Part shown: positions 1-9,260 of the stretch, in pieces | Position numbering within the stretch: position 1 is the first letter of the stretch | Layout: each line of letters starts with the position of its first letter | NCBI GenBank assembly: GCA_024408655.1 | Contig: JAKSUV010000003.1 | Coordinates: 1 to 64,000 of the forward strand | Origin: Bacilli bacterium | GTDB lineage: Bacteria > Bacillota_I > Bacilli_A > RFN20 > CAG-826 | DNA length: 64,000 bases | Reading direction: 5' to 3' | The notes under the pieces: generated by a model | Told to the model about the DNA's origin: nothing | The model's input: the letters and a program-made list of their open reading frames with translations, nothing else | Database searches by the model: none | Made by a program: the position numbers and the translations under genes

Positions 1-63
1 GGGACGATTTTGGACGAAATCACTATCCCTTCTCGTCGTTCCGACCATTTTTTATTTAATCAA

Positions 64-1935
64 TTAAATACAGAAAGCGGGCGCAACCGCGTACATGGTG
101 TACTTAGTATCGTAAACGATGCCGCTACCGATGACACCGCTGTTTTCGCCGACATACCACGCGCTAGCGTCACCGTCCACATTAGGCGAGCGGAGCCAAT
201 ATCGTACATTTTTAATTCTCCTACTTTTAGAATCAACTTTATAATATTCATAAGTTTTATCATCATTTCCGTCAATTTCATCATAAGATAATGGGAATAA
301 TTGAGTATTATAATTACCTTCTATCCATTCATCATTGGGATGAATCTCAACTTTTTTATTAACAGTTTTAACAACACTCATCAAATCAGATGGCATCATT
401 TTGTAAATATTACCAGCCGGTTGCAAACAATTATTTAAATCGGATTTATCAATAAAATTATAATTAGTAGAATCAGACCCATCTATATTATTCCATGTTG
501 TTGAAAAGCTAGAAATGGTATTAACAAATTCAAATGTAATTCCTGCATATTGAGGATTTTCTTTTGTAGATGTTGATAATTCATCATAGTCATAAGCAAC
601 GATTCTTACTTGGTGTTCATTGCCGTATACTCCTATGTTTTTAGTTTGAGCACCTGGATCACCAAAAGTAGCTCTTGCTCCACCTTTCTCAGAAATCATT
701 TTAATTTCAGGCCATTTACATTGCTCTAATGTTTTGTTATAGGTCATCTTGGCGTATAAAGTTAAATTGCCAGCTGTGCCTGTTGGAATGGTATTATCAG
801 CTAATCGACTTTCCTCAACAAAAGTTTCATCGGTGTAGTAGCCGTTAAAAGTCCAATCAGCAGTGCGCGTTGGAGTAGATAATGTTAATGGTAAATCATT
901 AATTGTATAAGTGGTGGCAAAACCAGCAGTTTCTTCCGCGGTTACATTTTTATAGGTAATTGTATAAGTTGTTGGGGTGTCACTCCAACTGGCGTATAAA
1001 TTAATATCACCGGTCGTACCTTCTTCAATTTGGGTGATAAGTTCACCAGTCGGACTATCTTTATGCCAACCAGTAAATTCATAACCACGCTCAGTTGGTT
1101 TTTCTAAAGTAATCGTTTCACTTTCAACGGTGTAACTAGTTGGATTATCAGTTGTCGATTCTTCAAGATTGTTATAAGTAATGTTATAAAGAATAGTGAC
1201 TTTGCTTGTATATAATTTTAAATCACCGGTGCTTCCTTTAGGAATAGTGGTTATTTTTTCACCAGTCGAACTACCAATATGCCAGCCGTCACATTCTTGT
1301 TCATACCCTTCTTTAACAATCGTAGCGTTTTTTAACACGATATCTTCAGATTCAACCGTGTAACTAGTTGGATTAGTCTGCGTAGCCCCATCGGGCATAT
1401 TATATTCAATACTATATGTTGAAGCGACTTTGCTTGTGTATAATTTTAAATCACCGGTGCTTCCTTTCGGGATAACTGTTATGATCTCACCAGCCGGACT
1501 ATCTTTATGCCAGCCATCACATTCTTGTTTATACCCTTCTTTAACAATCGTAGCGTTTTCTAGAACGATATCTTCAGATTCAACCGTGTAACTAGTTGGA
1601 TTAGTCTGCTCGGCACCTTCTGGCATATTGTAGGTAATCTGATAAGGAATAGCATCTGACCATTTAGCGTATAAGACAAAATTATTCGTGACTACACTAG
1701 AAAAATTATACTCAATCGTTAAAGCTTCATCGGTGCACCACTTTATAAATGTATATCCATTTTTCGTAGGATCATCTGGTTTTACTAGATGGCTATTTGC
1801 TTTAACTTCTTGTTGAGGTACTGAAGTTCCACCGTTAGATACAAAAAGGACAACATATGTCTTGGAACCAGAACTACAGTTAGTTAAAAGAGACACCGCC
1901 ATTAATGGTATTACTAACAAACCTAGTTTTTTCAT
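64..1935 (-). CDS. Surface lipoprotein, InlB-like repeats plus C-terminal WLRSP (DUF6273-like) domain
   Basis: The N-terminus is a lipoprotein signal peptide ending in LLTNC (lipid-modified Cys20), so the protein should be anchored outside the membrane. Residues about 28-93 and 327-398 resemble Listeria-Bacteroides (InlB/Flg_new) repeats with KW and LYA(K/S) signatures. Residues 102-326 hold three units of about 76 residues, the first two nearly identical. Residues about 405-623 form a domain containing YWLRSP and ending in VAPAFCI, shared with the proteins at 3581 and 19895. An ATGTATAAT -10 box and an AGAGG ribosome site precede the ATG. The role is probably adhesion or ligand binding; no catalytic residues are recognised. 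The domain names come from motif memory, not a search. Confidence 0.85.
   Translation of the reverse strand: MKKLGLLVIPLMAVSLLTNCSSGSKTYVVLFVSNGGTSVPQQEVKANSHLVKPDDPTKNGYTFIKWCTDEALTIEYNFSSVVTNNFVLYAKWSDAIPYQITYNMPEGAEQTNPTSYTVESEDIVLENATIVKEGYKQECDGWHKDSPAGEIITVIPKGSTGDLKLYTSKVASTYSIEYNMPDGATQTNPTSYTVESEDIVLKNATIVKEGYEQECDGWHIGSSTGEKITTIPKGSTGDLKLYTSKVTILYNITYNNLEESTTDNPTSYTVESETITLEKPTERGYEFTGWHKDSPTGELITQIEEGTTGDINLYASWSDTPTTYTITYKNVTAEETAGFATTYTINDLPLTLSTPTRTADWTFNGYYTDETFVEESRLADNTIPTGTAGNLTLYAKMTYNKTLEQCKWPEIKMISEKGGARATFGDPGAQTKNIGVYGNEHQVRIVAYDYDELSTSTKENPQYAGITFEFVNTISSFSTTWNNIDGSDSTNYNFIDKSDLNNCLQPAGNIYKMMPSDLMSVVKTVNKKVEIHPNDEWIEGNYNTQLFPLSYDEIDGNDDKTYEYYKVDSKSRRIKNVRYWLRSPNVDGDASAWYVGENSGVIGSGIVYDTKYTMYAVAPAFCI
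1176..1632 (-). repeat. Tandem about 228-bp repeats inside the lipoprotein gene
   Basis: Two adjacent units encode almost the same 76 residues (YNMP(E/D)GA.QTNPTSYTVESEDIVL...KGSTGDLKLYTSKV), and their DNA is near-identical over long stretches. A third, diverged unit follows at the low-coordinate end. The recent duplication makes copy-number change by recombination plausible. Confidence 0.8.
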
Positions 1936-2010
1936 TGATGAAAACCTCTATCATTTTTATTATACATTATGTAGCTAAGATTAAATTATTTATCCAGCAA
2001 CGCAATAATG

Positions 2011-3480
2011 CTATTTATCTTTATCGTGCGGATGCTTTGAAAGTTTTTCTTCGTGACGCTTAATATGTTTAACAAATTGATTTACCGCGATACCTAAAAG
2101 TAAAGAAGTAGCGACCGAGGCAATCGGAATATATTTACACGCTTCTGGATCATCAGCGATAATGTAAGGAATATTAATACATAAGCCACCGATACCGGCA
2201 ATTAGAATCGTACAAACCGTTAATAAGTTACCGCTATCATCAAGGTCAACGTTCTTAAACATCTTTAAACCAGAAACCGAGATAAAGCCCACCGCCGCAA
2301 TACAAATGCCACCGATAACACACCGCGGAATGGTTTGTAATACCAAGGCAAACGGTGATAAGAAGGACAACAAGATACAAATGCAAGAGGTCATAAAGGT
2401 CGTAGCGACCGAAGCGTTTCGCGTTAAGGCTACACACGCAATACTTTCGCCTAGACTTGTGTTTGGACAAATCCCAAACGAAGTCCCGGCAATAGTGCCC
2501 ACTCCATCACCTAATAATGTCCGGTGTAGTTTCGGTTCATCGTTAATTAAATCGTGACCGATAATGGTGGAAATATTCTTATGATCGGCAATATGCTCCG
2601 CAAAGGTCACTAACGCAATTGGGCAGAAAGCGATGGCGATTTCAGCTACTCCAACGCCATCAAGTAAACGGGCGGTGCCTTTGCTCGCCTCGATAATTTC
2701 AGCGGCAAATTGCCCCGTCACCATCTCCTTAATTCCCTCTACTAAAGAAATCTTTGGGACGGTGAAAAATGACTCAATCGTAATGGGTGAGAAACTTTTA
2801 ACTAGATTATCCCAATTAATAATTTTTAAATAACTAACATTGGTAGCCATCCCAATTAGGGTAAAAATGGTCGCTAATAAATAACCCGCTCCAATGCCGA
2901 TAATAAATGGTAATAATTTAACACTTTTGAAACGGTTTTGTACCATGCAGTAGGTCACTGTAAATAAGGTAACAAGGCCGCAAAAAATCGCGACAAAGTT
3001 ATATTGGGAGAATGGATCAGTCGAATTCGCGGCGGTTAAATCGCGAATTGCTTGGGGTGCTAAACTAAAACCAATTAACGCCACCACCGGACCAATAATT
3101 GCCGCCGGCATTAAACGGTCAACCCACTTAGTGCCCACCATTTTCACGATAATGGCAATGATGATATAAACCACCCCAGAAAAAATCCCACCGACTAAAA
3201 TCCCCATATAACCAAAAGAAATAGCGACGGGAAAGGCGCTAAGGAAAGCGAAGGAAGAAGAAAGGATGATGGGTGACCAACCTTTGGTAAAGAAAATATA
3301 AACAATGGTCCCAATCCCCGCTCCTAAAGTCGCCGCCGGAATTTGGGTTGGTAATCCAATAATCGCGGGGACAGCAATAGTTGCCGCGAGAATTGCTAAT
3401 AACGTTTGAAACGCGTAAAGGATTAGGTTCTTAAATTTTGGTATATCGCCAACACCATAAATTAGTTTATTTTTGGCCAT
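2011..3480 (-). CDS. NCS2-family nucleobase permease (uracil/xanthine type)
   Basis: A very hydrophobic protein of 489 residues with the spacing of the 14-helix NCS2/UraA transporters, which import uracil or xanthine by proton symport. Diagnostic motifs are GTIVYIFFTKGWSP followed by SSSFAFLSA near the N-terminus, an AEH motif near residue 295, and GDGVGT...PNTSLGES near 322-346, matching the substrate and proton sites of UraA. I chose the ATG at 3480, because the longer GTG start lies inside the GGGGTG ribosome site. An ATGTATAAT -10 box sits just upstream. The gene stands alone between two lipoproteins, so the substrate (uracil or xanthine) cannot be settled from context. Confidence 0.88.
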   Translation of the reverse strand: MAKNKLIYGVGDIPKFKNLILYAFQTLLAILAATIAVPAIIGLPTQIPAATLGAGIGTIVYIFFTKGWSPIILSSSFAFLSAFPVAISFGYMGILVGGIFSGVVYIIIAIIVKMVGTKWVDRLMPAAIIGPVVALIGFSLAPQAIRDLTAANSTDPFSQYNFVAIFCGLVTLFTVTYCMVQNRFKSVKLLPFIIGIGAGYLLATIFTLIGMATNVSYLKIINWDNLVKSFSPITIESFFTVPKISLVEGIKEMVTGQFAAEIIEASKGTARLLDGVGVAEIAIAFCPIALVTFAEHIADHKNISTIIGHDLINDEPKLHRTLLGDGVGTIAGTSFGICPNTSLGESIACVALTRNASVATTFMTSCICILLSFLSPFALVLQTIPRCVIGGICIAAVGFISVSGLKMFKNVDLDDSGNLLTVCTILIAGIGGLCINIPYIIADDPEACKYIPIASVATSLLLGIAVNQFVKHIKRHEEKLSKHPHDKDK

Positions 3481-3567
3481 AAGAAATATCACCCCTATTA
3501 TACATTAGTTTTCCGCGCGCGTACTTTAATATACTGCGACAAGTTTAAAAGCATTAAAAAAATGATG

Positions 3568-3573
3568 TATAAT
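3568..3573 (+). promoter_or_regulatory. -10 box 7 nt before the start codon
   Basis: TATAAT, preceded by ATG, ends 7 nt before the ATG at 3581. No Shine-Dalgarno sequence lies between them. Transcription would begin at or next to the start codon, giving a leaderless mRNA. Confidence 0.55.
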
Positions 3574-3580
3574 AAATGAT

Positions 3581-5740
3581 ATGAATAAGCATAAATTTGT
3601 ATTACCATTTTTAGCTATCTCCCTTTTAGCGAGTTGTGGCTCGCCAAGCGAAGATACAACCTATAATTTTGTTTTTGAAGGCACTGCGTGCTCAATTAAC
3701 GGACAAGAAAGATACACCGAAAAAATCGAAAAGAGCGAAGGACGAATTTATACAATTAAGACGGATAACGAATATGAAGAACTACCTGAAGCAATCACTG
3801 ATATCCCTGACTGGGTCGTTTATAATCGTCGCAACAATAAAACTTCAGCGACTTTAACGATTAATCAAATGCAAGCGGATTTTGCCGTGAAAATTACCGC
3901 TACGCAATATCCAATCGAAATTCAATTTGCCGAAAGCGTAGGCGGCCCAATCATTGATACCGTTCAAACTTATAAAGGGGTCAAATGGTCACAAGTTAAG
4001 AAGCCAACATTTGAGCAAGATCAATATAAAGTCGAAGGGTGGTCGTTTGACGGCACTACGCCAACTGGCGACATCATCCTTGATAATTACGTTTTCTTAG
4101 ATGATGCAGTCGTTTATCCATCATATAGTTATCTTTGCTCTTTGTTCGCTGATAAAGAATCCCCGTACCAAATTGATAGGTATTCGGGAAAACCCGGCGA
4201 AGATTTAGTAGTGTCTATTTCAGCGAAACCAGAACAAGAAGCTAAATTTGATTTACCAACGCTTGAACAATTTACGGCCGGAGAAGGAATTACAATTAGC
4301 GTTGGCGAAGAAGAAACTAAAATCCCGTTAGAAAACGTGACCTATGCTATAAGCACTCGCACTAGCGCAACCTTAACGATTCCCCACACACTAGTTTCTG
4401 GCAAGGCCGTTATTGCTATCACCGCTTATCAACCAGAATATGAAGTATTATTTATCAATGAGTCGGCCGATTCACACCTAGATTTTGAACCCGTCGTGCC
4501 GAATAGTAATGAACCTTCATACGTTAAAAAAGGCGATTCTTACGCCTTTACCGTGATGGTGACGGGTGACTCTGGTGCTACTAACCCGACCGAATACCTT
4601 GTACCAAACAATTATTCTATTTATCTTGGTGAATCAAGAATTCCCCTCAATCGATCTTTATATGAAGTTAAGCCTAATAGCGATCGTAGCCAGGCGACAG
4701 TGACAATCAAAGAAAATGTGATTGATGGTAAGGTACGCATATCCGCCACCGCTGCACAAGCCAGTTGCTATTTTTGCGAAGTTATTAGTCTCGGGGGAAT
4801 TTTTCCGATTCCTATTCAACGGGTTTCAACTCAAGAAGCACGACACGAGTTACAATTAACATCAGCCGGAGGACAATTCCCATACGAGGAAGACATTTAT
4901 GTTGATAACGGTACGCAAGCCCTTCCTATCACTAAATACGACAATATTGAATATGATGGAGAAAACGGGATAATAACTATCATATCGGCTAAAGAAAATG
5001 ATTCGTTCACTTTTATACTAGCCGCCCACGGACAACCACTTCTTGAACTAGCTAATTGGGATGACATCAAAACCATTTCCGAAAATAAATACGCACCATA
5101 TTTCTTTACCATCGGCGATATTAAAAGAATAGAAATCAATGGCCGTGTCCATCGATTGAGGATTATCGGTTTTAATCATGATTACACCGATAAAGACCAT
5201 CCTGATGAAACGAGGGTGGGAATTACTTTTGAATTTGCCAACGTTTTAACTAATTCGAGTGGAGAGGCTGTTAAAAACCGCTGGGGAGGTCCTAATACCT
5301 GCTGTTACCCCGACTCCGTATTAAACGCTTATTTAAACACCGACTTTTTGCCTAATAAAATTCCTGACGACTTAAAAAATGTTATTAAAACCGTTTATAA
5401 AGAAACAACTCTTGGACATGATAGCGTCTACGAATTAGCGCATTATCCAACCAAATTATTCCCGCTTTCTTATGAAGAAATGACTAATGTTCCGTCAGAC
5501 ATGATGGGTCACGAAGGGTTCATTTATCAATATTATGACGAGCATGACAACGATGTTTTCCGGATAAAGGAAACAGCTGAACCTGCATCAAATAGCGGTA
5601 CTCCGACTAATTATTGGCTCCGCTCATTTCCTGTTGGGATGCTCTATATCGCGGGCACATGCGAACCTACTGGTAGGCTTAACGGGCGTCCGATTATTGG
5701 AGGCATAACGGATGGCATGGCGCCGGGCTTCTGCATTTAA
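3581..5740 (+). CDS. Large lipoprotein with repeated Ig-like modules and C-terminal WLRS (DUF6273-like) domain
   Basis: The lipobox LLASC places the anchored cysteine at residue 19. The middle has beta-rich modules ending in phrases such as SATLTI...VSGKAVIAITAYQPEYEVLF, repeated in altered form further on and in the next gene. One InlB-like segment (KVEGWSFDGTTPTGDI) lies near residues 145-165. The last 200 or so residues match the WLRSP domain of its paralogues: FEFAN, TKLFPLSYEE, NYWLRS and a terminal APGFCI. It is followed after 9 bp by a paralogue. It is probably surface exposed and ligand binding; no enzyme motif is seen. Confidence 0.85.
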   Translation: MNKHKFVLPFLAISLLASCGSPSEDTTYNFVFEGTACSINGQERYTEKIEKSEGRIYTIKTDNEYEELPEAITDIPDWVVYNRRNNKTSATLTINQMQADFAVKITATQYPIEIQFAESVGGPIIDTVQTYKGVKWSQVKKPTFEQDQYKVEGWSFDGTTPTGDIILDNYVFLDDAVVYPSYSYLCSLFADKESPYQIDRYSGKPGEDLVVSISAKPEQEAKFDLPTLEQFTAGEGITISVGEEETKIPLENVTYAISTRTSATLTIPHTLVSGKAVIAITAYQPEYEVLFINESADSHLDFEPVVPNSNEPSYVKKGDSYAFTVMVTGDSGATNPTEYLVPNNYSIYLGESRIPLNRSLYEVKPNSDRSQATVTIKENVIDGKVRISATAAQASCYFCEVISLGGIFPIPIQRVSTQEARHELQLTSAGGQFPYEEDIYVDNGTQALPITKYDNIEYDGENGIITIISAKENDSFTFILAAHGQPLLELANWDDIKTISENKYAPYFFTIGDIKRIEINGRVHRLRIIGFNHDYTDKDHPDETRVGITFEFANVLTNSSGEAVKNRWGGPNTCCYPDSVLNAYLNTDFLPNKIPDDLKNVIKTVYKETTLGHDSVYELAHYPTKLFPLSYEEMTNVPSDMMGHEGFIYQYYDEHDNDVFRIKETAEPASNSGTPTNYWLRSFPVGMLYIAGTCEPTGRLNGRPIIGGITDGMAPGFCI

Positions 5741-5749
5741 GGAAAAATT

Positions 5750-7117
5750 ATGAAAAAACAAATTCTTGTGATATTAGCTTCAACACTACTAATCACCGCT
5801 TGCCAGAAAAAAGAGCCGGATTATTACACCATAACGATTGCTAAGACCGACCAACGATTTATGCCCAATAAATCTTCTTTTACTTTTAAAAGAAACGATT
5901 TTACCCCAATTGTGGTTCCTTATACCATCGAAGAAGACTTTATCCCCGTAGTGGTATCATCCGATGTCGAAGGTAGCTACTGTACCTTCGATTATGAAAA
6001 CCAAGAAATTACTATTTATCCACAGGTTAACGCTAATTTCACCGTCACCGTCTCGATTACGCGTGTATCCATCGTTTCCTATGTTACGATTACCAATTCC
6101 GATAAACATTTTAAACCATTTACTAAATCAGTTCCGTATGTTCCTGGGACGGCTCATCCAGTAATATTTTCTTATCAGATTGATCAATACTGTGCGCCCA
6201 AAGTCGAACTAATCAATGGAGAGGCTACTTACACCTTTACCGGCAATCGATTAAATGTTGTCCCGGACATAAATGAAGATGCTGACATTTTAATCGAAGT
6301 GACTACAGACGAAAACTATAAGACATTTAGTTTTAAGGGTAATGGCGGCTTTTTATCACCTGGTAGCGAAACCGAAATAGCCATCCCGTTTGGTGGAACT
6401 TGGAAGAACTATGTTGATCCATCGATTCAGACCGCAATTAAAGACGAATATGATTTTAAAGGTTGGTCATTCGGAAAAAATCCGACCGATGAATTAATTA
6501 GTAAAGATTTTACTATTACACAAGATATAGAAGTAACTACCGTGTATGCGATTTATTATCACCACATCCACTTTATAATCGAAAGCCCGACCATGAAATT
6601 ATCTAGCCAAATTTATGAAAGCGACTTTTTGTCACTTAATTTTGCTTTGCAAAATACCGAAAGATACCATGTTCCTAGCAAGGATGATATTAACTTTTAT
6701 GTGAATGATAACGCCTATTCACGCACTAAACTAGAATTTGAATATACATATAACGAATCACTAAAAACGATATTAATTAAATTTCCTAATTACCAAGCGA
6801 TTCCCCGTGGGACCATCCTTGTCGATGTTAACGATTATCAACCGCAATACGAAGTATTATGCACTTTCCTTAATTTAACTAGCTCTATTCAAGAAGGCCA
6901 AAAAGCGAAAAAGGGTGACCCATTAGTCTTTCAACTTTTTGCCGAAGAACCTTACCAGGTTCCTATGGATATAACAATTACGATTGGTGAATCAACTATT
7001 CCACTTATTCTTAACACCCACTATAAAATAGATCGTAATCCTCCTAGCAAAGAAAAAATAACCATTTTCGAAGGCGTTATTACTGATAAAGTTAATATTT
7101 TCGCTCAAGCAATATAA
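5750..7117 (+). CDS. Lipoprotein paralogue lacking the C-terminal WLRSP domain
   Basis: The signal peptide ends in LLITAC (Cys18). The body repeats the modules of the upstream gene: an InlB-like segment (YDFKGWSFGKNPTDELI) near residues 235-255, and later QPQYEVL..., KKGD..VF, IGESTIPLI and ITDKVNIFAQAI, which align with QPEYEVLF..., KKGDSYAF, LGESRIPLN and IDGKVRISATAA of the neighbour. The protein stops exactly where that neighbour enters its final domain. It begins 9 bp after the upstream stop, so the two are probably co-transcribed. Function unknown. Confidence 0.82.
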   Translation: MKKQILVILASTLLITACQKKEPDYYTITIAKTDQRFMPNKSSFTFKRNDFTPIVVPYTIEEDFIPVVVSSDVEGSYCTFDYENQEITIYPQVNANFTVTVSITRVSIVSYVTITNSDKHFKPFTKSVPYVPGTAHPVIFSYQIDQYCAPKVELINGEATYTFTGNRLNVVPDINEDADILIEVTTDENYKTFSFKGNGGFLSPGSETEIAIPFGGTWKNYVDPSIQTAIKDEYDFKGWSFGKNPTDELISKDFTITQDIEVTTVYAIYYHHIHFIIESPTMKLSSQIYESDFLSLNFALQNTERYHVPSKDDINFYVNDNAYSRTKLEFEYTYNESLKTILIKFPNYQAIPRGTILVDVNDYQPQYEVLCTFLNLTSSIQEGQKAKKGDPLVFQLFAEEPYQVPMDITITIGESTIPLILNTHYKIDRNPPSKEKITIFEGVITDKVNIFAQAI

Positions 7118-7149
7118 CACCATCGCCTTCTAATCTTAAATAGCATATT

Positions 7150-7163
7150 TTTAAGCGCTTACA
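7150..7163 (+). promoter_or_regulatory. cre-like operator (CcpA) upstream of the inositol operon
   Basis: TTTAAGCGCTTACA differs by one base from the perfect catabolite-responsive palindrome TGTAAGCGCTTACA. It lies about 53 bp upstream of the -10 box of the operon. CcpA control is inferred from the site alone; a LacI-family local regulator would also fit. Confidence 0.55.
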
Positions 7164-7215
7164 TTTATTCGTTTTATTACATAAATTTTACCTAATAAAT
7201 ATTTATATTTTGGTG

Positions 7216-7221
7216 TATAAT
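7216..7221 (+). promoter_or_regulatory. -10 box of the inositol operon promoter
   Basis: TATAAT preceded by GTG lies 38 nt before the iolE start, with a leader carrying AAAGGAGG. No good -35 hexamer is seen. The rest of 7118-7259 holds only the cre-like site; no terminator is obvious. Confidence 0.55.
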
Positions 7222-7259
7222 ATTACTCGGTAAAGACTTTTAGTCAAAAGGAGGCAACA

Positions 7260-8159
7260 ATGTTTGACAAAAAGAAAGTAAAGCTCGGGATCGCACCCAT
7301 CGCATGGACTAATGACGACATGCCTGATTTAGGCGCGGAAAACACCTTTGAGCAATGCGTCAGTGAAATGGCGTTAGCCGGCTATACCGGTTCGGAAGTC
7401 GGAAACAAATATCCGAAAGATCCGAAAGTGCTTAAGAAGGCACTTGATTTACGGGGCATCCAAATCTGTAACCAATGGTTCTCATGCTTCTTAATTACTA
7501 AACCCTTTAAACAAGTTGAAAAAGACTTTAGAAAGCAATGTGCGTTCTTAAAAGCTATGGGCGCAAAGATTATCGGTGCATCCGAACAATCACACAGTGT
7601 TCAAGGTCAACTCAAGACCCCGGTCTTTGGTCATAAATACAAAATGAATGACAAAGAATGGAAAATCTTCTGTGATGGCATGAATAAATTAGGCAAGATT
7701 GCCTTAGAAGACTATGGCATTCATCTTACCTACCACCACCACATGGGCACCGTCATTCAAGACGAAAAGGAAGTTGATCGCTTCATGAAGAACACGAATC
7801 CAAAATACGTGAGTCTTTTATTTGATACTGGTCACTTCGCTTATTGTGGCGTTGATCCACTCAAGATGGTCAAAAAATATATTAAACGGATTAAACACGT
7901 CCACTTAAAAGACATTCGTCCAAAAGTGGTCGCCGAAGTCAAGAAAAAGAAATTAAGCTTCTTAGCGGGCGTAAGAAAAGGTGCCTTCACTGTTCCTGGT
8001 GATGGCTCAATTAACTTTGCGCCGATTTTTAAAGTCTTAGCGGATAACCACTACCAAGGCTATATGTTAGTGGAAGCGGAACAAGATCCCGCCAAGGCGA
8101 ATCCATTAGAGTACGCAATTAAAGCACGGAAATTTATTCGTGCCAAGACTGGTTTATAA
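7260..8159 (+). CDS. iolE: Inosose dehydratase IolE
   Basis: IolE removes water from 2-keto-myo-inositol (scyllo-inosose) to give 3D-trihydroxycyclohexane-1,2-dione, the second step of cytoplasmic inositol breakdown. At 299 residues it has normal family length and reads as a xylose-isomerase-like TIM barrel. Family motifs include APIAWTNDD near 12-20, EVGNKYPKDP near 46-55, YHHHMGT 158-164, DTGH 189-192, HVHLKD 213-218, FTVPGDG 243-249 and VEAEQDPAKANP 271-282; the His, Asp and Glu residues in these form the metal site. A strong AAAGGAGG precedes the ATG. It is the first gene of the operon, followed by iolG after 20 bp. Confidence 0.95.
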   Translation: MFDKKKVKLGIAPIAWTNDDMPDLGAENTFEQCVSEMALAGYTGSEVGNKYPKDPKVLKKALDLRGIQICNQWFSCFLITKPFKQVEKDFRKQCAFLKAMGAKIIGASEQSHSVQGQLKTPVFGHKYKMNDKEWKIFCDGMNKLGKIALEDYGIHLTYHHHMGTVIQDEKEVDRFMKNTNPKYVSLLFDTGHFAYCGVDPLKMVKKYIKRIKHVHLKDIRPKVVAEVKKKKLSFLAGVRKGAFTVPGDGSINFAPIFKVLADNHYQGYMLVEAEQDPAKANPLEYAIKARKFIRAKTGL

Positions 8160-8179
8160 AATAAGGAGGTAAAGATTTT

Positions 8180-9196
8180 ATGATTACAGTTGGTATTATT
8201 GGTGCGGGCCGGATTGGTAAAGTCCACGCGCACAGTATTTCGACCCAAATCCCCAATGCCCGGATTAAATGGATGGCTGATCCTTTCATGAATAAGGACA
8301 CCGCCGATTGGGTAAAAGGTAAAGGCGTTGAGAAACTCACAAAAGACTATCACGATGTCTTAAACGATAAGGAAGTTCAAGCCGTTCTTATTTGTTCTTC
8401 AACCGACACCCACTCAAAAATTTCGATTGAAGCGATTAAAGCGGGTAAGCATGTCTTCTGCGAAAAGCCGATTGATCACGACGTCAAAAAGATCAAAGCG
8501 GTTATGGAGTGCTTAAAGAAACATCCAAAGATTAAATACCAAGTTGGTTTTAACCGTCGCTTTGACCACAACTTCCAAGCGATTAAGAAAGCGGTTGTGG
8601 CGGGTAAGATTGGTGATCCCCACATTATCAAGATTACTTCCCGTGACCCCGCTCCACCAGCGATTGGTTATATCAAAGTGTCAGGTGGTATCTTCCTTGA
8701 TATGACAATCCATGATTTTGATATGGCGCGTTTCTTAGCGGGTTGTGATGCGGTGGAAGTTTCCGCCTATGGTGCCAACCTCGTTGATAAAGAGATTGGT
8801 AAAGCGGGCGATATTGATACCGCGATTATCACCCTCAAGATGAAAAATAACGCTTTAGTCGTCATTGATAACTCCCGGAAAGCGGTTTATGGTTATGACC
8901 AACGGGCCGAAGTCTTTGGTTCAAAAGGCATGGTCCAAGTTTATAACGACGCTGCTTCAAGTCTAGTCCTTAGTAACGAACAAGGTAACACGAGTGAAGG
9001 TTACTTATACTTCTTCCTTGAACGTTATATGGTCGCTTATGCGGAAGAAATTAAATCTTTCATTAACGCGATTGAAAAGAACAAGAAGACGGAAGTCGGT
9101 GTCTTTGATGGCTTACAACCAGTCCTCATGGGCCTCGCGGCGAAGAAATCATTAAAAGAACATCGCCCCGTCAAAATTAGCGAAATTAAATTCTAA
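8180..9196 (+). CDS. iolG: Inositol 2-dehydrogenase IolG
   Basis: An NAD-dependent oxidoreductase of the GFO/IDH/MocA family that oxidises myo-inositol to scyllo-inosose, the substrate of the preceding gene product. It shows the Rossmann motif GAGRIG at 8-13, CEKPID at 94-99 with the catalytic Lys96, and LDMTIHDFD at 173-181 with the active-site Asp and His. Its 338 residues are normal length. An AAGGAGG ribosome site precedes the ATG. A hairpin terminator follows, which may lower expression of the genes behind it. D-chiro-inositol may also be used, as in known IolG enzymes. Confidence 0.93.
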   Translation: MITVGIIGAGRIGKVHAHSISTQIPNARIKWMADPFMNKDTADWVKGKGVEKLTKDYHDVLNDKEVQAVLICSSTDTHSKISIEAIKAGKHVFCEKPIDHDVKKIKAVMECLKKHPKIKYQVGFNRRFDHNFQAIKKAVVAGKIGDPHIIKITSRDPAPPAIGYIKVSGGIFLDMTIHDFDMARFLAGCDAVEVSAYGANLVDKEIGKAGDIDTAIITLKMKNNALVVIDNSRKAVYGYDQRAEVFGSKGMVQVYNDAASSLVLSNEQGNTSEGYLYFFLERYMVAYAEEIKSFINAIEKNKKTEVGVFDGLQPVLMGLAAKKSLKEHRPVKISEIKF

Positions 9197-9207
9197 ATTA
9201 TTATGAT

Positions 9208-9232
9208 AAAGCCTGCCTCCGTGCAGGCTTTT
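9208..9232 (+). terminator. Intrinsic terminator/attenuator inside the inositol operon
   Basis: AAAGCCTGC and GCAGGCTTT form a 9-bp stem with a 6-nt loop, ending in TTTT. It sits between iolG and the transporter gene and probably ends some of the transcripts, giving higher iolE-iolG dosage. Confidence 0.75.
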
Positions 9233-9260
9233 ATCTCACACTCATAAAGGAGACAAGAAA

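Noticed and set aside
2306-2833. Plus-strand frames inside the permease gene
   Set aside because: Shadows of the permease; no coding features of their own.
3481-3492. Upstream GTG start for the NCS2 permease
   Set aside because: The GTG is part of the GGGGTG ribosome site; the family alignment starts at the ATG.
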